Assembly (NCBI GenBank): GCA_020466095.1
Contig: CM035806.1
Span: forward strand, 31,027,571-31,091,570
DNA: 64,000 bases
DNA from: Chlorops oryzae
Taxonomy: Eukaryota; Arthropoda; Insecta; Diptera; Chloropidae
Direction: 5' to 3'
Below, piece by piece: positions 32,716 to 43,633 of the stretch. A model generated the notes under the pieces. That model saw only the letters and a program-made list of their open reading frames with translations. It had not been told where the DNA came from and ran no database searches. Each line of letters starts with the position of its first letter. Position 1 is the first letter of the stretch. Made by a program: the position numbers and the translations under genes.

Positions 32716-34674
32716 ATGGGATTTCTCGGCGATTGTACAATTGTCGTTGCGTCGCAAGTGAGTGTATTAAGATTTGTTCCTGTTCAATCGACCAATTCCG
32801 TTTGGAACTTTCTCTGATTGCTTTTCACTTTCGGCGCGTAGGTTCTGTTTTTCACCGGCGGCTGGCTCTTTTTCGTGAAACAAGCTTTTCAAAAACTACG
32901 AAATCCGACATGTGTCCGTCCAACTGATCTTCTCCATAACATTCGCACTCTCCATAACGATGTTCGAGTTGATAATTTTCGAGATTTTGGGCGTATTGGA
33001 CTTAAGTTCACGCTACTTTCACTGGCGGCTTGGATTGACGCTTCTTTTGCTGATGGTGATTGCAGTTATTCCACTGTACATTCTGTACTCCGTTATTCAT
33101 AGTATTTCATTTGGTGAGCGAGCTGATAAGAATATTTTTGGCGCGTCATTGAACTTTGGCTTCTTTTAGTTTCAGATAAGTGGGTTCGCATCATAACTTT
33201 GGTCGGCTGGTTTGTGTTTTTGTATGGGTTATGGAAAATCGGCGATCCGTTTCCATTGCTGAGTGCTTCGCATGGTGTGTTCACCATCGAGCAAGGAGTA
33301 TCTCGGATTGGTGTGATTGGCGTCACTGTAATGGCAGTTCTATCCGGTTTCGGTGCGGTCAATTACCCATACACTAGCATGACGTATTTTATAAGGTGAA
33401 TTGAGTTAATTAATTGCTTGTGCAAACTTCTATTTTACATATTTTAATAAATCATTTATTTGCCATTAGACCTGTGTCGCAGAGTGATGTTATAAATTTA
33501 GAGCGAAGATTGGCGCTAACCGTGGATATGATCGCTGGAAAGAAGAAACGGATCGCACTTGAAATGCAGCGAAGAAATAAAACGAATCGTGCGAAACCAC
33601 GTCTTTGGGAAATGTTGGCATCAGCCGTGAATAGAAGTGATTCGGGGGGTGAAGGTAAGACCTTTTGTAAGCGTTACAAGTTTCTACAACAGAGATCTAC
33701 TCACGATCTTAACCCATGTATCTGAATCAAGATAACTTAATGTATCGATCTTATTAACAATATCATGAGAGGGTTTCGGTACAGGCACAAGGATTAAGGA
33801 GAACAAAGTTTCTCAAAATGTGTTCTTGTTTATTTTTACTTAGATGTGGTTCAGCTACGCTTGGAAGTTTATGGACTGGAAGAGCTACTGCGTCAAATAT
33901 TCCTTGAAATACACTCGCTTAAAAATATGCAGGAACGTCAAAAGTGGTCGCGAACACTTCAAGGGAAATATTTTAATGTTTTGGGACATTTTTTCAGCGT
34001 TTACTGCTTATGGAAGATTTTTATTGTAAGCCCGCGAGGAGAATTGACTCATCTATTTTATACAAATGTCTTTTTTTTAATCAACTATTTTTTTTTACTT
34101 TCAGTCGATTATAAACATAATTTTCGATCGCGTCGGTCGTAAAGATCCAGTGACTCGTGGTCTGGAAATAGCAGTTCACTGGTTGGGCTTCGAAATTGTC
34201 GATATTAATTTCTGGTCGCAACATATATCGTTTTTATTGGTAGGCTGTATAGTTGTCACTTCAATACGTGGCCTCTTGTTGACACTTACGAAGGTGAGAT
34301 TTTTTGATCTTCGAATGGTTTTCTTTTCTCTTTTAATTTAAATAAATATTTTCTTTTCTTTTTTCTTTTACTTTTTTTTTGAAATATTTTTATTTTAGTT
34401 CTTCTATCGCATTTCGTCGAGCAAATCCTCAAATATAATAGTTTTGATTTTAGCACAAATAATGGGAATGTATTTTTGTTCATCAGTTCTGTTAATGCGT
34501 ATGAATATGCCCGCCGAGTATCGTGTGATCATAACTGAAGTTTTAGGGAATCTGCACTTTAATTTCTATCATCGTTGGTTCGATGTTATATTTTTAGTTA
34601 GCGCCTTAACGACAATTCTAGTTTTATATTTATCACAAAAACCGCTCAATCAAGCGGATTCATCTATAGATTAG
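32716..34674 (+). CDS. GPHR: Golgi pH regulator (GPR89 family), frameshifted in exon 2
   Basis: GPHR is a multi-pass Golgi membrane protein reported as an anion channel supporting Golgi acidification and secretory-pathway organisation. Seven exons: 32716-32757, 32842-33113, 33176-33395, 33470-33654, 33844-34025, 34105-34293, 34399-34674. Exon 1 ([14 protein letters not shown]) and the start of exon 2 ([14 protein letters not shown]) match the family N-terminus. The family sequence then continues as [20 protein letters not shown] in the +1 frame, so one base near 32884 is extra. Upstream of that point the +1 frame has a stop, so no intron explains it. The rest is intact: [44 protein letters not shown], a hydrophilic loop with [43 protein letters not shown] and [17 protein letters not shown]. 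Several long hydrophobic segments fit the usual eight or nine membrane spans. AATAAA lies near 34860. Confidence 0.92.
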
Positions 34675-35137
34675 TTAAAAAAAAAATGGAAGCTTCAATC
34701 TCTTTGGATAATATTCGAGCATTTTTATTAATAGCGAAGTTGGTTATATAAAACAAATTTATATTTATACATATACATATATATAAATATATGCATATAT
34801 ACGAGTATATATGTATATATTCCATAGAATTAAGATTGAGTTTGCGATTTAGATTTTCAAAATAAAATTTTAAACGCGTTTAAGCGTAGCCTTAGAGAAT
34901 TCTAATTTAAATGCAAGTAGCAAAGTTTTGATTACCAATGTTATAGACTGCACAATTAACAGGGATACTGTGAATCTGGTGTGGAGTGGCTTAAGCCGAA
35001 CACTGAACCCAAAAAAAGTTTTAAGTATATTATGAAACTATATCATGAAAAAATTTCATCAAAACTTAGACAAAATATGTGCTGACAATTGCACATTAAA
35101 TTTATATATATAAAGATCCCTGTGTATAGTGATCATA
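34675..35137. other. 3' UTR of GPHR and intergenic DNA
   Basis: AT-rich with TATATATACATA tracts near 34760-34820 and a likely polyadenylation signal AATAAA near 34860. No gene. Confidence 0.5.
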
Positions 35138-35139
35138 TA

Positions 35140-35347
35140 CTACGTTTATACGTACACCTTATTTGCAAATAAAAATTTTTCAAATCGAGATATTGAGCGT
35201 GTAGACACTGAATTCAATTTTTATTTGCAAGTAGCTGTCACAAAAACAAGTTCTGAATAGCATAGGATTAATCGCAAATTAAATACGAGGCTTTTTCAGT
35301 TTTTAACAATATATTTATTCGCAAATAAGGCCTACGTATAAACGTAG
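35140..35347. mobile_element. Tc1/mariner-type MITE (TA duplication)
   Basis: Ends CTACGTTTATACGTACACCT and CCTACGTATAAACGTAG are inverse. TTATTTGCAAATAAA-type motifs occur just inside both ends. Bounded by TA at 35138-35139 and 35348-35349. 208 bp, non-coding. Confidence 0.78.
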
Positions 35348-35847
35348 TAATAGTTAGCCCAAAATGTTGTTCCCAGTATTTATTGTTCATACTAATTGCT
35401 GTAACTAGAAACATTTTTGTAAAATAATACCAAATAAAAGTATTCGTATATATTTATACTTACGATAGTAATCACTTTAAACGATCTCCTCGGAACCAGC
35501 TGAGGAGCTTAGCCTCGAAAACCGACAGTCTTTATAAGCAATTTTCAATTCGATGGTCAATTTATATAATATATCAACGCATATATATTTAAATACATAT
35601 CCAAATCAAGCTGTAACCGTCGTTAAAAGTGATTTCTTCTGTAAATTGTTTGGGTTTTTATCATCAAGATGGCTGTTTGTCTGAAATGTCAGGAGCGATT
35701 TCAAACTTGGGTTAGCTGAATGCGGCTTTATAAGTTGGCAGTCCTTGTGCAAGAGTCATGGTCACCAGCATTTGTGTTTTTTCTCCTAAAGATGGTTATT
35801 AATTGATGCAGAAAGGATTTAATTTTCCTCTTTTTCTTAGGGCGTCG

Positions 35848-36884
35848 CACAGTGGGATTGCTCCATACATAGAGCGGCAAAAAATAGAAGGAATAGTCCT
35901 ATCACAATGAAAATTGGTATGCGGATGTAAATTGAGGTCATTAAGATATAAACTAAAATTTATCGAAATCGGTTCACCCCTTCGGGTACCCCCCATAGAC
36001 CACCACATGCAGTTTTGTATGGCAGCTACATCTAAAACTCAACCGATTTTAATGAAACTTTGTCAGAATGTTGTTTATACTCAAAAACGAATATATACAA
36101 AAAATGGTTCAAATCTGACAGGCCCTAGGGGTACTTCCACTGGATAACTGCCTTTTCAGTATAAATGGCATCATAGTTTCGTATGTTCTCACATTCGTAA
36201 ACAAAAATTTTAATATAATGTTTTGTTTTTGTAATTTCCTAGTTAGTTCTTAATTTCTTATAAACATTGCCATCAGAAATTATAATAAAGCGTTAATGAA
36301 TACTGATCATCCTTAACATATCCAATGATTTTTTTCTTAATATCCAGACATTTGCGCGGTGATTTTTAACATTAAAATGGACTTTATCGAGACAATCGTA
36401 ATCGGGCGGTAAATTTTTTTTCATAGATCGTTAGAACAGACTCCAGACTTTTATTTTTTATTAACTAGAAGACAAAGCACGACAAAGCATATAAACTTTT
36501 TGTCCATTGAAAAAAGGAAAGGCGTCATTTTCGAGTTAGATTTTTTGATAGCCCACCTCCTCTGCGATATTCAATAAAATGCCACAGTTTTTAATTCCTT
36601 TTAAAAATCAAACTCAAAATTTTAATAAAAAATCACCTTTATAGCAACAGTGGTAGATTTAATCCGAAAAAAATGGGAACCAATTTGATATTTTTTTTTT
36701 CAATTTTTCGAAGAAAAAACATTTTCTATATTTAGCTTAATTTTTTATATAAAAAAAATTATGTTTTTTGAAAAAACAGTTTTGAATTATTCTTATCTAG
36801 AGTTTTCTCAGTTAGATTAAATCGACAAATCATAAAATTAGGATGGTCAAAAAATCCTATTTTTGCCGCTGAAATCTCACTGTG
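35848..36884. mobile_element. Transib-type transposon with CGTCG target duplication and RSS-like ends
   Basis: The element starts CACAGTG and ends CACTGTG. It is flanked by perfect 5-bp duplications CGTCG at 35843-35847 and 36885-36889, matching the CGNCG preference of Transib. The left end carries GCAAAAAAT 22 bp after the heptamer; the right end, read inward, carries GCAAAAATA 11 bp after it. No transposase can be read, so it is a 1,037-bp non-autonomous copy. Transib transposase is the known relative of RAG1. Confidence 0.88.
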
Positions 36885-36982
36885 CGTCGTCTTCCCCTAT
36901 TATATTCCCTATTTAAAAATCGGGCATCTGTAAAAAATAAAAAATTATATTAGAATACTAATATGAATAAATTTTTAAATAT

Positions 36983-37362
36983 CGTCAGCTTAAAGTGTAA
37001 ACCTGCTAACTAACAATTTCAAAACTTTACAGGGTAAGCAAAAAACACTTTTTTTCAAGTCTTCAAGCTTGGGAAGGAGACCCAAAATATGGATGGTTTA
37101 TTTTGTTCCTATATGAAGTGTCTTCTAAATTCGATTCTGTGCACTATACAAAGTCTACTTGGAGTCACTTGTTGGTGTTAGCTGTGAACTTTGACCACAG
37201 TTGGACTTAGCAGTTTAACTCATCCCAAATTTCTCCGTATTTAGAATTTGAAATTAAAAAAGATTTTTTGCCTCACGATGCAGTGCTTTTTTCTTTCGAA
37301 TGACATCGAAACGTCAGAATCGATTGAAAGTGGACTTAGCAGGTTTACACTTTAAGCCGACG
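36983..37362. mobile_element. MITE with CGTCGGCTTAAAGTG ends
   Basis: Left CAGCTTAAAGTGTAAACCTG and right CAGGTTTACACTTTAAGCCG are inverse over about 28 bp. A single related end, CGTCGGCTCAGAGTG, occurs at 41485-41500. 380 bp; no coding capacity; superfamily not determined. Confidence 0.75.
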
Positions 37363-37549
37363 ATATACCATCTTAAAAATATACCCATTTAGAAATCGAT
37401 GTTTTTGATTTCGAAATGGCTTCGTTGAAATTTTATAGATCGTCACTGTGATTTCAATCATGAGAAAGATGAAAGGGGAGAATTCAGAAGGAAAACGCCA
37501 CACACACATACGAGTGTGTCAAAGGAAACGGAGTTATTATTGAAAATAT

Positions 37550-38165
37550 CGATAATTAAAATGGTCGATTATTGAAAATATGGATAATAAAAATTATAGG
37601 TTATTAAAATATCGATAATTAAAATGATCGATTATTGCAATATCGATAATAAAATGATCGCTTATAGAAAATATAGATTACTTATTTAAATTATCGATTA
37701 TTAAAAATATAGATTATTTAAATTATCGATTGAGATTTTCGATTATTCTAATGATCGATTATTGATTTGATCGATTATCGAAATTATAGATTATTTAAAT
37801 AATCGCTTATTGAAAAAGCAAATAACTTAATTTATTGAAATTATCGATTATTGAAATAATCGATTATAAAAAATATCGACTAAGTATTTATGTAAATTAT
37901 CGATTGAAGAAATTCTTTTATTAAAATGATCGATTATTGAAATTATCAATTGTCCACTGCTCAGTTATTTAATTTCTCGATTATTGAATTACCGATTCCT
38001 GACATCGATTCTATAAATTATCGATTATTTAAATGATCGAAACTATCGATAAATCTCAAGTTCAAACGAGATATAGTAGAGCTGGAGAAACAACCGATAG
38101 CGCTATCGAAACTATCGATGGTTTCAAACGATCGAAAACATCGATAGATTTTGAAGACTATCGAT
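37550..38165. repeat. Irregular CGATTATT / ATCGATAAT array
   Basis: About 600 bp in which CGATTATT, ATCGATAA and ATTATCGAT variants recur every 10-25 bp on both strands, ending in a set of TATCGATA-like palindromes (38040-38165). No ORF. The CGATA core is the binding core of fly BEAF-32/DREF, so a protein-binding cluster is possible. Confidence 0.75.
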
Positions 38166-38192
38166 AGTTTTGATTCATGGACATTTACTTTA

Positions 38193-38616
38193 TTATTATT
38201 ATTTTTTTTTTCTTTAAATTAATGGCTGGGACACAGTAAGGTCCACATATGCCAGATTAAACTTTTTGAATGTTAAATCTTCGTTTTAATGACCGACGTC
38301 AGGCTCTGATACTTGTATGTACGAATAGATGCGTGATTGCCGCTTCACCACCGCCCTCAGACGGAGTACAAGCAAAGGAGCAAAATGGTAGCCGCCAAGA
38401 ATAATTAGATAGTAGCTTTAGTGCGAATTGAGTGCCATTGAGTACTTATATTCCTCCTTGACACTCTTTCGACACTTTAATTTGGTTTTTTTTTTTCAAT
38501 TTTCCGTTTTATATGACCGGCGTCAGCACAAATTCAAGATGGCGAAAAATTCAAACGTTGAGCCCGGCCCGGACGTAAACGAGTCCTATGTTACCTCGTT
38601 GACGAACGTTACGAAA
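38193..38616 (-). mobile_element. Retroposed insertion with 17-bp target duplication
   Basis: Identical 17-bp direct repeats CATGGACATTTACTTTA lie at 38176-38192 and 38617-38633. The insert begins next to the left repeat with TTATTATTATT and a T run, i.e. a minus-strand A-rich tail. A long duplication plus a tail indicates LINE-mediated retroposition. The source is unknown; a plus-strand frame reads MAKNSNVEPGPDVNESYVTS from an ATG at 38539 but is antisense to the inferred transcript. Confidence 0.8.
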
Positions 38617-38775
38617 CATGGACATTTACTTTAGCATTGGAAAGGTGGTGCTGGCGATGACAGAGGGCTTTCTTCTTTTTGAAATGGATAGATTCCTAAA
38701 AATGCCTTAACTAAGATTAGGGCGAGCCGCTCGAAAATTCATCTTTCGATTATCAAAATTCTCGAAAATCGAAAC

Positions 38776-39658
38776 TATCGATGATGATGGTGATGATGTT
38801 GGTGATGATAATGATGATTTTGGTGATTATGATGGTGATGATGATAATGATGGTGATGATGATGATGATGGTGATGATGATGGTGATGATGATGGTGCTG
38901 ATGATGATGGTGATGATGATGATGGTGATGATGATGATGGTGAGGTTGGTGATGAATATTGTGATGATGGAGATGATGGAGAGATGGTGATGATGATGTG
39001 AGGTTGGTGATGATGATGGTGCAGTTGGTGATGATAGTGATGATGATGGTGATGATGATGGTGATGATGATGGTAATGATGATGATAATGGTGATGATGA
39101 TAATGGTGGTGATGATGATGGTGATGATGATGATGGTGATGATGATGTGTGTTGATGATGATGTTGATGATGATGATGATGTGATGGTGAGGTTGGTGAT
39201 GATGACGATGATGGTGATGATAATGGTGAGTTTGGCGATGATGATGGTGAGGTTAGTTAAGATGATGGTGATGATTATGGTGTTGATGATGGTGATGATG
39301 ATGGAGATGATGGACCCGATGGTGTCGATGGTGTTGATGGTGATGATGGCACTGGCGATGATGGTGTCGATGGTGTTGATGGTGATGATAGTGTTGATGT
39401 TGATGATGGTGATGAGGGTGATGATGATGGTGATGATGATGGTGATGATGAGGTTGATGGTGTTGATGATTTGATGATGATTTTGATGATGGTGATGGTG
39501 GCGATGATGATGATGGTAATTTTGATGATGATGGTGACGTTGCTGATGATGGTGAGGTCAGTGAAGATGATGGTGATGATTATGATGTTGATGATGATGG
39601 AGACGATGGTGTTGATGATGATGGAGACGATGGTGTTGATGATGATGATGGTGATGAT
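38776..39658. repeat. (GATGATG)n / GGTGAT satellite, left part
   Basis: Nearly 900 bp of GAT/GGT triplets with GATGATGGTGATGATGATGG higher-order patterns. Met/Val-rich or His-rich open frames in it are artefacts. The array continues at 39893-39960, 40502-40531 and 41315-41372, separated by insertions. Confidence 0.9.
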
Positions 39659-39892
39659 CATATATTACTATATATGTCACTCTCATAGATTTTGGGCGGG
39701 ACATTTCGCGCCAGTTAGAAAGAGATGTTACTCGGCAGTCAAAAAAAGAGCGAGAGAAATATACTTTTGGTGAGTACCTAAGTGAAAAATGCTCATTTTG
39801 GTGGGTACCCAAGACCGTGGTGGGTCCCCAAGACCGTGTTGAAAAGAGCCAAAATAGAAACGGCTCCTGAGTGACATATATAGTTATATATG
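39659..39892 (+). mobile_element. MITE, family A copy 2, inserted in the GAT satellite
   Basis: 234 bp. Left CATATATTACTATATATGTC plus CACTC; right GAGTGACATATATAGTTATA plus TATG, inverse with one mismatch over 24 bp. GAT-type triplets abut both ends, so the boundaries are exact. Closely similar to 842-1080. Confidence 0.88.
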
Positions 39893-40534
39893 GTGATGAT
39901 GGAGATTATGGTGACGATGGTGAGGTTGGTGATGAGAATGTTGATGGTGATGATGATGGTGTTTAAATTTGAAAATATACCTTCCGATAGTTCTCCAACT
40001 TTACTGAGATGACTGAGAATTTCTTCAATTCATGGCCTTATATACGTTTCCGAAATCATGAATGAAGTGAGAATTGTAGGAATTTTTTGAAAAAAATTAC
40101 CATTTCTCGTGGTAGTTTTGCATTTGGAGGGAAAAAATGATTGGATATTTGTTTTCAGGACGAATACCATCAAAGGGAACTATGAGCGTATTCGGAGGGG
40201 GGTTTTGGGGTTCAAGCCCTCCTCGAAATGTGGGGAATCACAAAGGGGATTGAGAAAATGATCTCTGTGGATAGTTTTGTTATGCTTTAAACTTCTTCCG
40301 AAATAATTTTCTGCGTCGGTGCGTTTTGGTGCGTTTTCATGTCCTCCCGAACCCCACCATAGCTTGTTTTAAATCAGCCCTCGGACTTAACGAGACATAG
40401 ATTTAAACAGTGAAGCCAACTTAACGCTTTTCGCGCTAGAGCTAGCGCTTTTGGAAGGCCCGCGGCGCGAAAACTTCATTTTAGCGCCAAGCTATTTTTG
40501 CGATGGTGATGATGGTGAGGTTAGCGATGATCAC

Positions 40535-41314
40535 TGTTGGAAAAGTAGGTGTAATTGTACCTTTTTCGGCCCTTTTTTACTTCAAAGGTACATTAGGTAC
40601 AATTTGTCCATTTTAGGTACAATTTCAAGATGAAGAAATTTTGTTAGTGAATTAAATGGTGAAAGGTCTTCTGTGGTTATCGGAGTAGTGTTTGCAGAAA
40701 TTGTTTTATACATTTCCCAAAAAAAGTAGCATAATGCTTCCAGTGCAGACTAGGTGTTAGATGTTTTTATGTTTCACCTTGTATTTTATGTTGGTCTAGA
40801 GGCAGACACACGAACAGATGTTCTGAAACAATGAAGTAAGTAGAGAATGACGTGCGAAAGCAAGAGACGTCTGTTTGTAAGATGCTCTGTGCTGCTCTTT
40901 CTTTCTCATGCAATCAAATGGATACGTTCCGAAACATATTTGTATGAGTCTGACTCTGGACTTGGCAGTGCCGTTAAAAACACAAAACCGGAGAAAAATT
41001 TTAAAAATGTTCTGCCACTATTTAAAGAGCTTTGTTTAAAGAAATGATTGGTTAAAAAAACTTCAATGGTGGTTTCCTCGAAACTCTGACGTGCTGGAAT
41101 TTTTTGATGATTTTTCAATTCTTCAGCACACAAAAATATAACAAAAACACGGCTTCAACTTAAAAAGGGGAATTTTTTTTTTTGATTACGCAGGCCTGTG
41201 TTATTCGTCATTTATGAAAAATTTTCCAGCTGGGTATATTAGGTACACTTTACTATATTTAGGTACAATTTATGGACCATTTTAGGTACACACTGAAATT
41301 TCCATTTTCCAACA
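40535..41314. mobile_element. MITE with TGTTGGAAAA ends in the satellite, hosting a family F copy
   Basis: Ends TGTTGGAAAA and TTTTCCAACA. Several AGGTACA motifs (AGGTACAATTT) lie near both ends. GATGAT satellite flanks it. Family F copy 3 lies inside it. Confidence 0.65.
40799..40956 (-). mobile_element. MITE, family F copy 3 (inverted, nested)
   Basis: Ends GAGGCAGACACACGA and TTTGTATGAGTCTGACTC. The interior is the reverse complement of family F (AAGTAAGTAGAGAATGACG; CTTTCTTTCTCATGCAATC). Confidence 0.75.
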
Positions 41315-41574
41315 TCGCCGATGATGGTGATGACGGTGATGATGACGGTCGTGGTGATGATGATTATGACTTACGCACGTTCTTGCTTCATCATGTCTCG
41401 AAAAATCTTCAGAAATTCTGCGAGTCTGAAGTGTCCGATTTTATGAACCAAATGAGAATTATAGGCGTCATGCTAAATGAATATCGTCGGCTCAGAGTGT
41501 AAGCCTGCTAACTCACATTTGAAAAATTTTACTGAACAAACAAAGAACTGCTTCAAATTTACATTTTCATCTTA

Positions 41575-41716
41575 GGGGCTCTCTCCAGTTCTGTCAGAAA
41601 TGAAACAGAAATGAAAAACTTCATATAAAAAAACGCTTCAGAAAATTTCTGATTCATTTCTCAAGCGTTTTTTTTATATGAAGTTTTTCATTTCTGACAG
41701 AACTGGAGAGAGCCCC
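41575..41716. mobile_element. Harbinger-type foldback MITE, copy 2
   Basis: 142 bp. Ends GGGGCTCTCTCCAGTTCTGT and ACAGAACTGGAGAGAGCCCC are perfect inverses. Flanked by TTA at 41572-41574 and 41717-41719. Same family as 24896-25024. Confidence 0.87.
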
Positions 41717-41930
41717 TTAGAAAGGAATCCCAAATTATAGTTGGTTAATTTTTCGACATTTTGTAAAGGAACCAACTAAATTTTTGGGCTTCTTTTTTTT
41801 AAATGAAAATGTCAATTTGAAGCATTTCTTTGATTGTTTAGTAAAATTTTTTTCTGATTTCTTGATTCAGTGCTCTTTCTCTTCGGATAATTTTCGTTAA
41901 AAATCCAAACGGACTTCGAATAACACGGCG

Positions 41931-42400
41931 CACAGTGGTTCGTCTTCATACATATCGCGGCAAAAAATATAAGGAGATGTCGTAGAGTTATGAAACTTGG
42001 CACCAAGTCTTTATTTGGCATAATTAAGAAAAATATGAAGTTTCATCAAAATCGGCCACGCCCACCGCCCACCTCCCATACAAACCAAAATTTATTTTTA
42101 ATATAAAACGTGTTCCGTTCGTTCAAATGTCACGAAATTTTGCATGTTGGTAATATTTGATTAAAGAAAGATATCCTGCAAAATTCATCCAAATCGGCCA
42201 CGCCCACCACCTACCGCCCATATAACTCAAACCGTTTTTTCTCCATAAAACGTGTTCCTTTCGTCCAATTGACACGAAATTTTGCATGTTGGTAATATTT
42301 TATAAAAGACATCCTGCAAAATTCATCCAAATCGGCCACGCCCACCACCCACCAATTCGATTTCAATTAGAGTAAGATGTATGTATGTATGTCAGATGAC
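41931..42400 (+). mobile_element. Truncated Transib-related element
   Basis: CACAGTG at 41931-41937 preceded by CGGCG, with GCAAAAAAT after a 22-bp spacer. The inner sequence resembles the left end of 35848-36884 (CATACATA, GCGGCAAAAAATA). AATCGGCCACGCCCACC blocks repeat inside. No right end was found; the right border given is approximate. Confidence 0.6.
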
Positions 42401-42906
42401 ACAAGGAGTCGGTTAAAAACATCAGAATTTGTGGAAGTTCTGCTGAATTTTCTGGAAAACATCAACCTGTACTTCCTATAGTCCTTATTTCTTGCGGTCT
42501 ATAAGTTCTTCATTAACTCCAGTGATATCAGCTACAAGTGAAGGATTAGAAAAAAATCTCCTCGAGGTGTTACCATCATTCGCAATCAACAAGTTCCTCA
42601 GCTATTTCTGAATAAAACGCGGAAAATACGCTCATTTTGCTTTTGTTTATTTCTTATTATTTTAAAATACTTATTAAATGCAACTTCAGAATTTCCTTGT
42701 TTTTGATTCGCTTTGGTTTTTCTCCTTCCTTTATCCTCTTTATTCTTAAACTCTTCAATTAGTTAATTGTTGCTATTACGCCGCGGCGTATTTGAGCGCA
42801 TTTAACTAGTCTTCGCCCAATCGAATCGAGCTCACCACATGCACAGTATTCCCTTTAAAATGAATTATTATTACTATTACTAAAGAAGCATACCATTCGA
42901 TCCTTA

Positions 42907-43633
42907 GGGGGACCTTCTGGTCTAGAGCACGAAAATTTAGGGTATTTTCAAGATTTTTTTTTTGGTATTAAGCCAAATAAAAAACGATTTTCTAAGTCAG
43001 GCTTATTATATTCTTTATTGACAAAAAATAAAAAATGTTGTTAATTTTTTTTTTTTTTTTTGGTATTTTAAAAATGGCGTTGAAGTGGACCCTCTTTGAA
43101 AAAGTACCTCCGTGGTGTGAAAGATTTTGGCAGTTCTGGTAATCGAAAAAAAAAACAAAAATAAGTTATTAATCAGAATGAATGCGGCTATGGCAGGAAC
43201 TAGAATAAAAAATTTTTTTTTTAAATTGACAAAATGGCGCAATTTTTTATTTCAACCATCAAAAACTCCACTTTTTTTGACCATTTTTTTGATGAAAAAA
43301 TATGAAGTTCTTGAAATAAAAATTCGATTCTAGTTCGGGCCATAGCCATTGATGTTATGAATAACATATAAAAATTCCAGACAAATCGGTTCGATGGTTT
43401 TTTTTGTTTTCATTCACACCAGGTCAAAAAAAGTAGTTTTGAGATAAACGCCTTCAAAGTTGCTTTGATCAAGCGCGCTGCCTGCTGTCTCCACCTTCTA
43501 AAAAGGCTGTAGCAAAACAAATATTGTCAATATCTTCACGAAACTTTGCCAGCATATTCTTAAAAGTCTATTCTTCCGAAAAATATATAAAAAAAAAATC
43601 AATTTTCAAAAAATTCTAGACCAGAAGGTCCCC
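42907..43633. mobile_element. PIF/Harbinger-type MITE (TTA duplication)
   Basis: Ends GGGGGACCTTCTGGTCTAGA and TCTAGACCAGAAGGTCCCC, flanked by TTA at 42904-42906 and 43634-43636. 727 bp of AT-rich filler. A three-base TWA duplication plus G-rich ends fits PIF/Harbinger. Confidence 0.82.

Noticed and set aside
38781..39812. Long Met/Val-rich (plus) and His/Ser/Ile-rich (minus) open frames
   Set aside because: They are direct translations of the GAT satellite in several frames, with no start context, splice sites or complex sequence.
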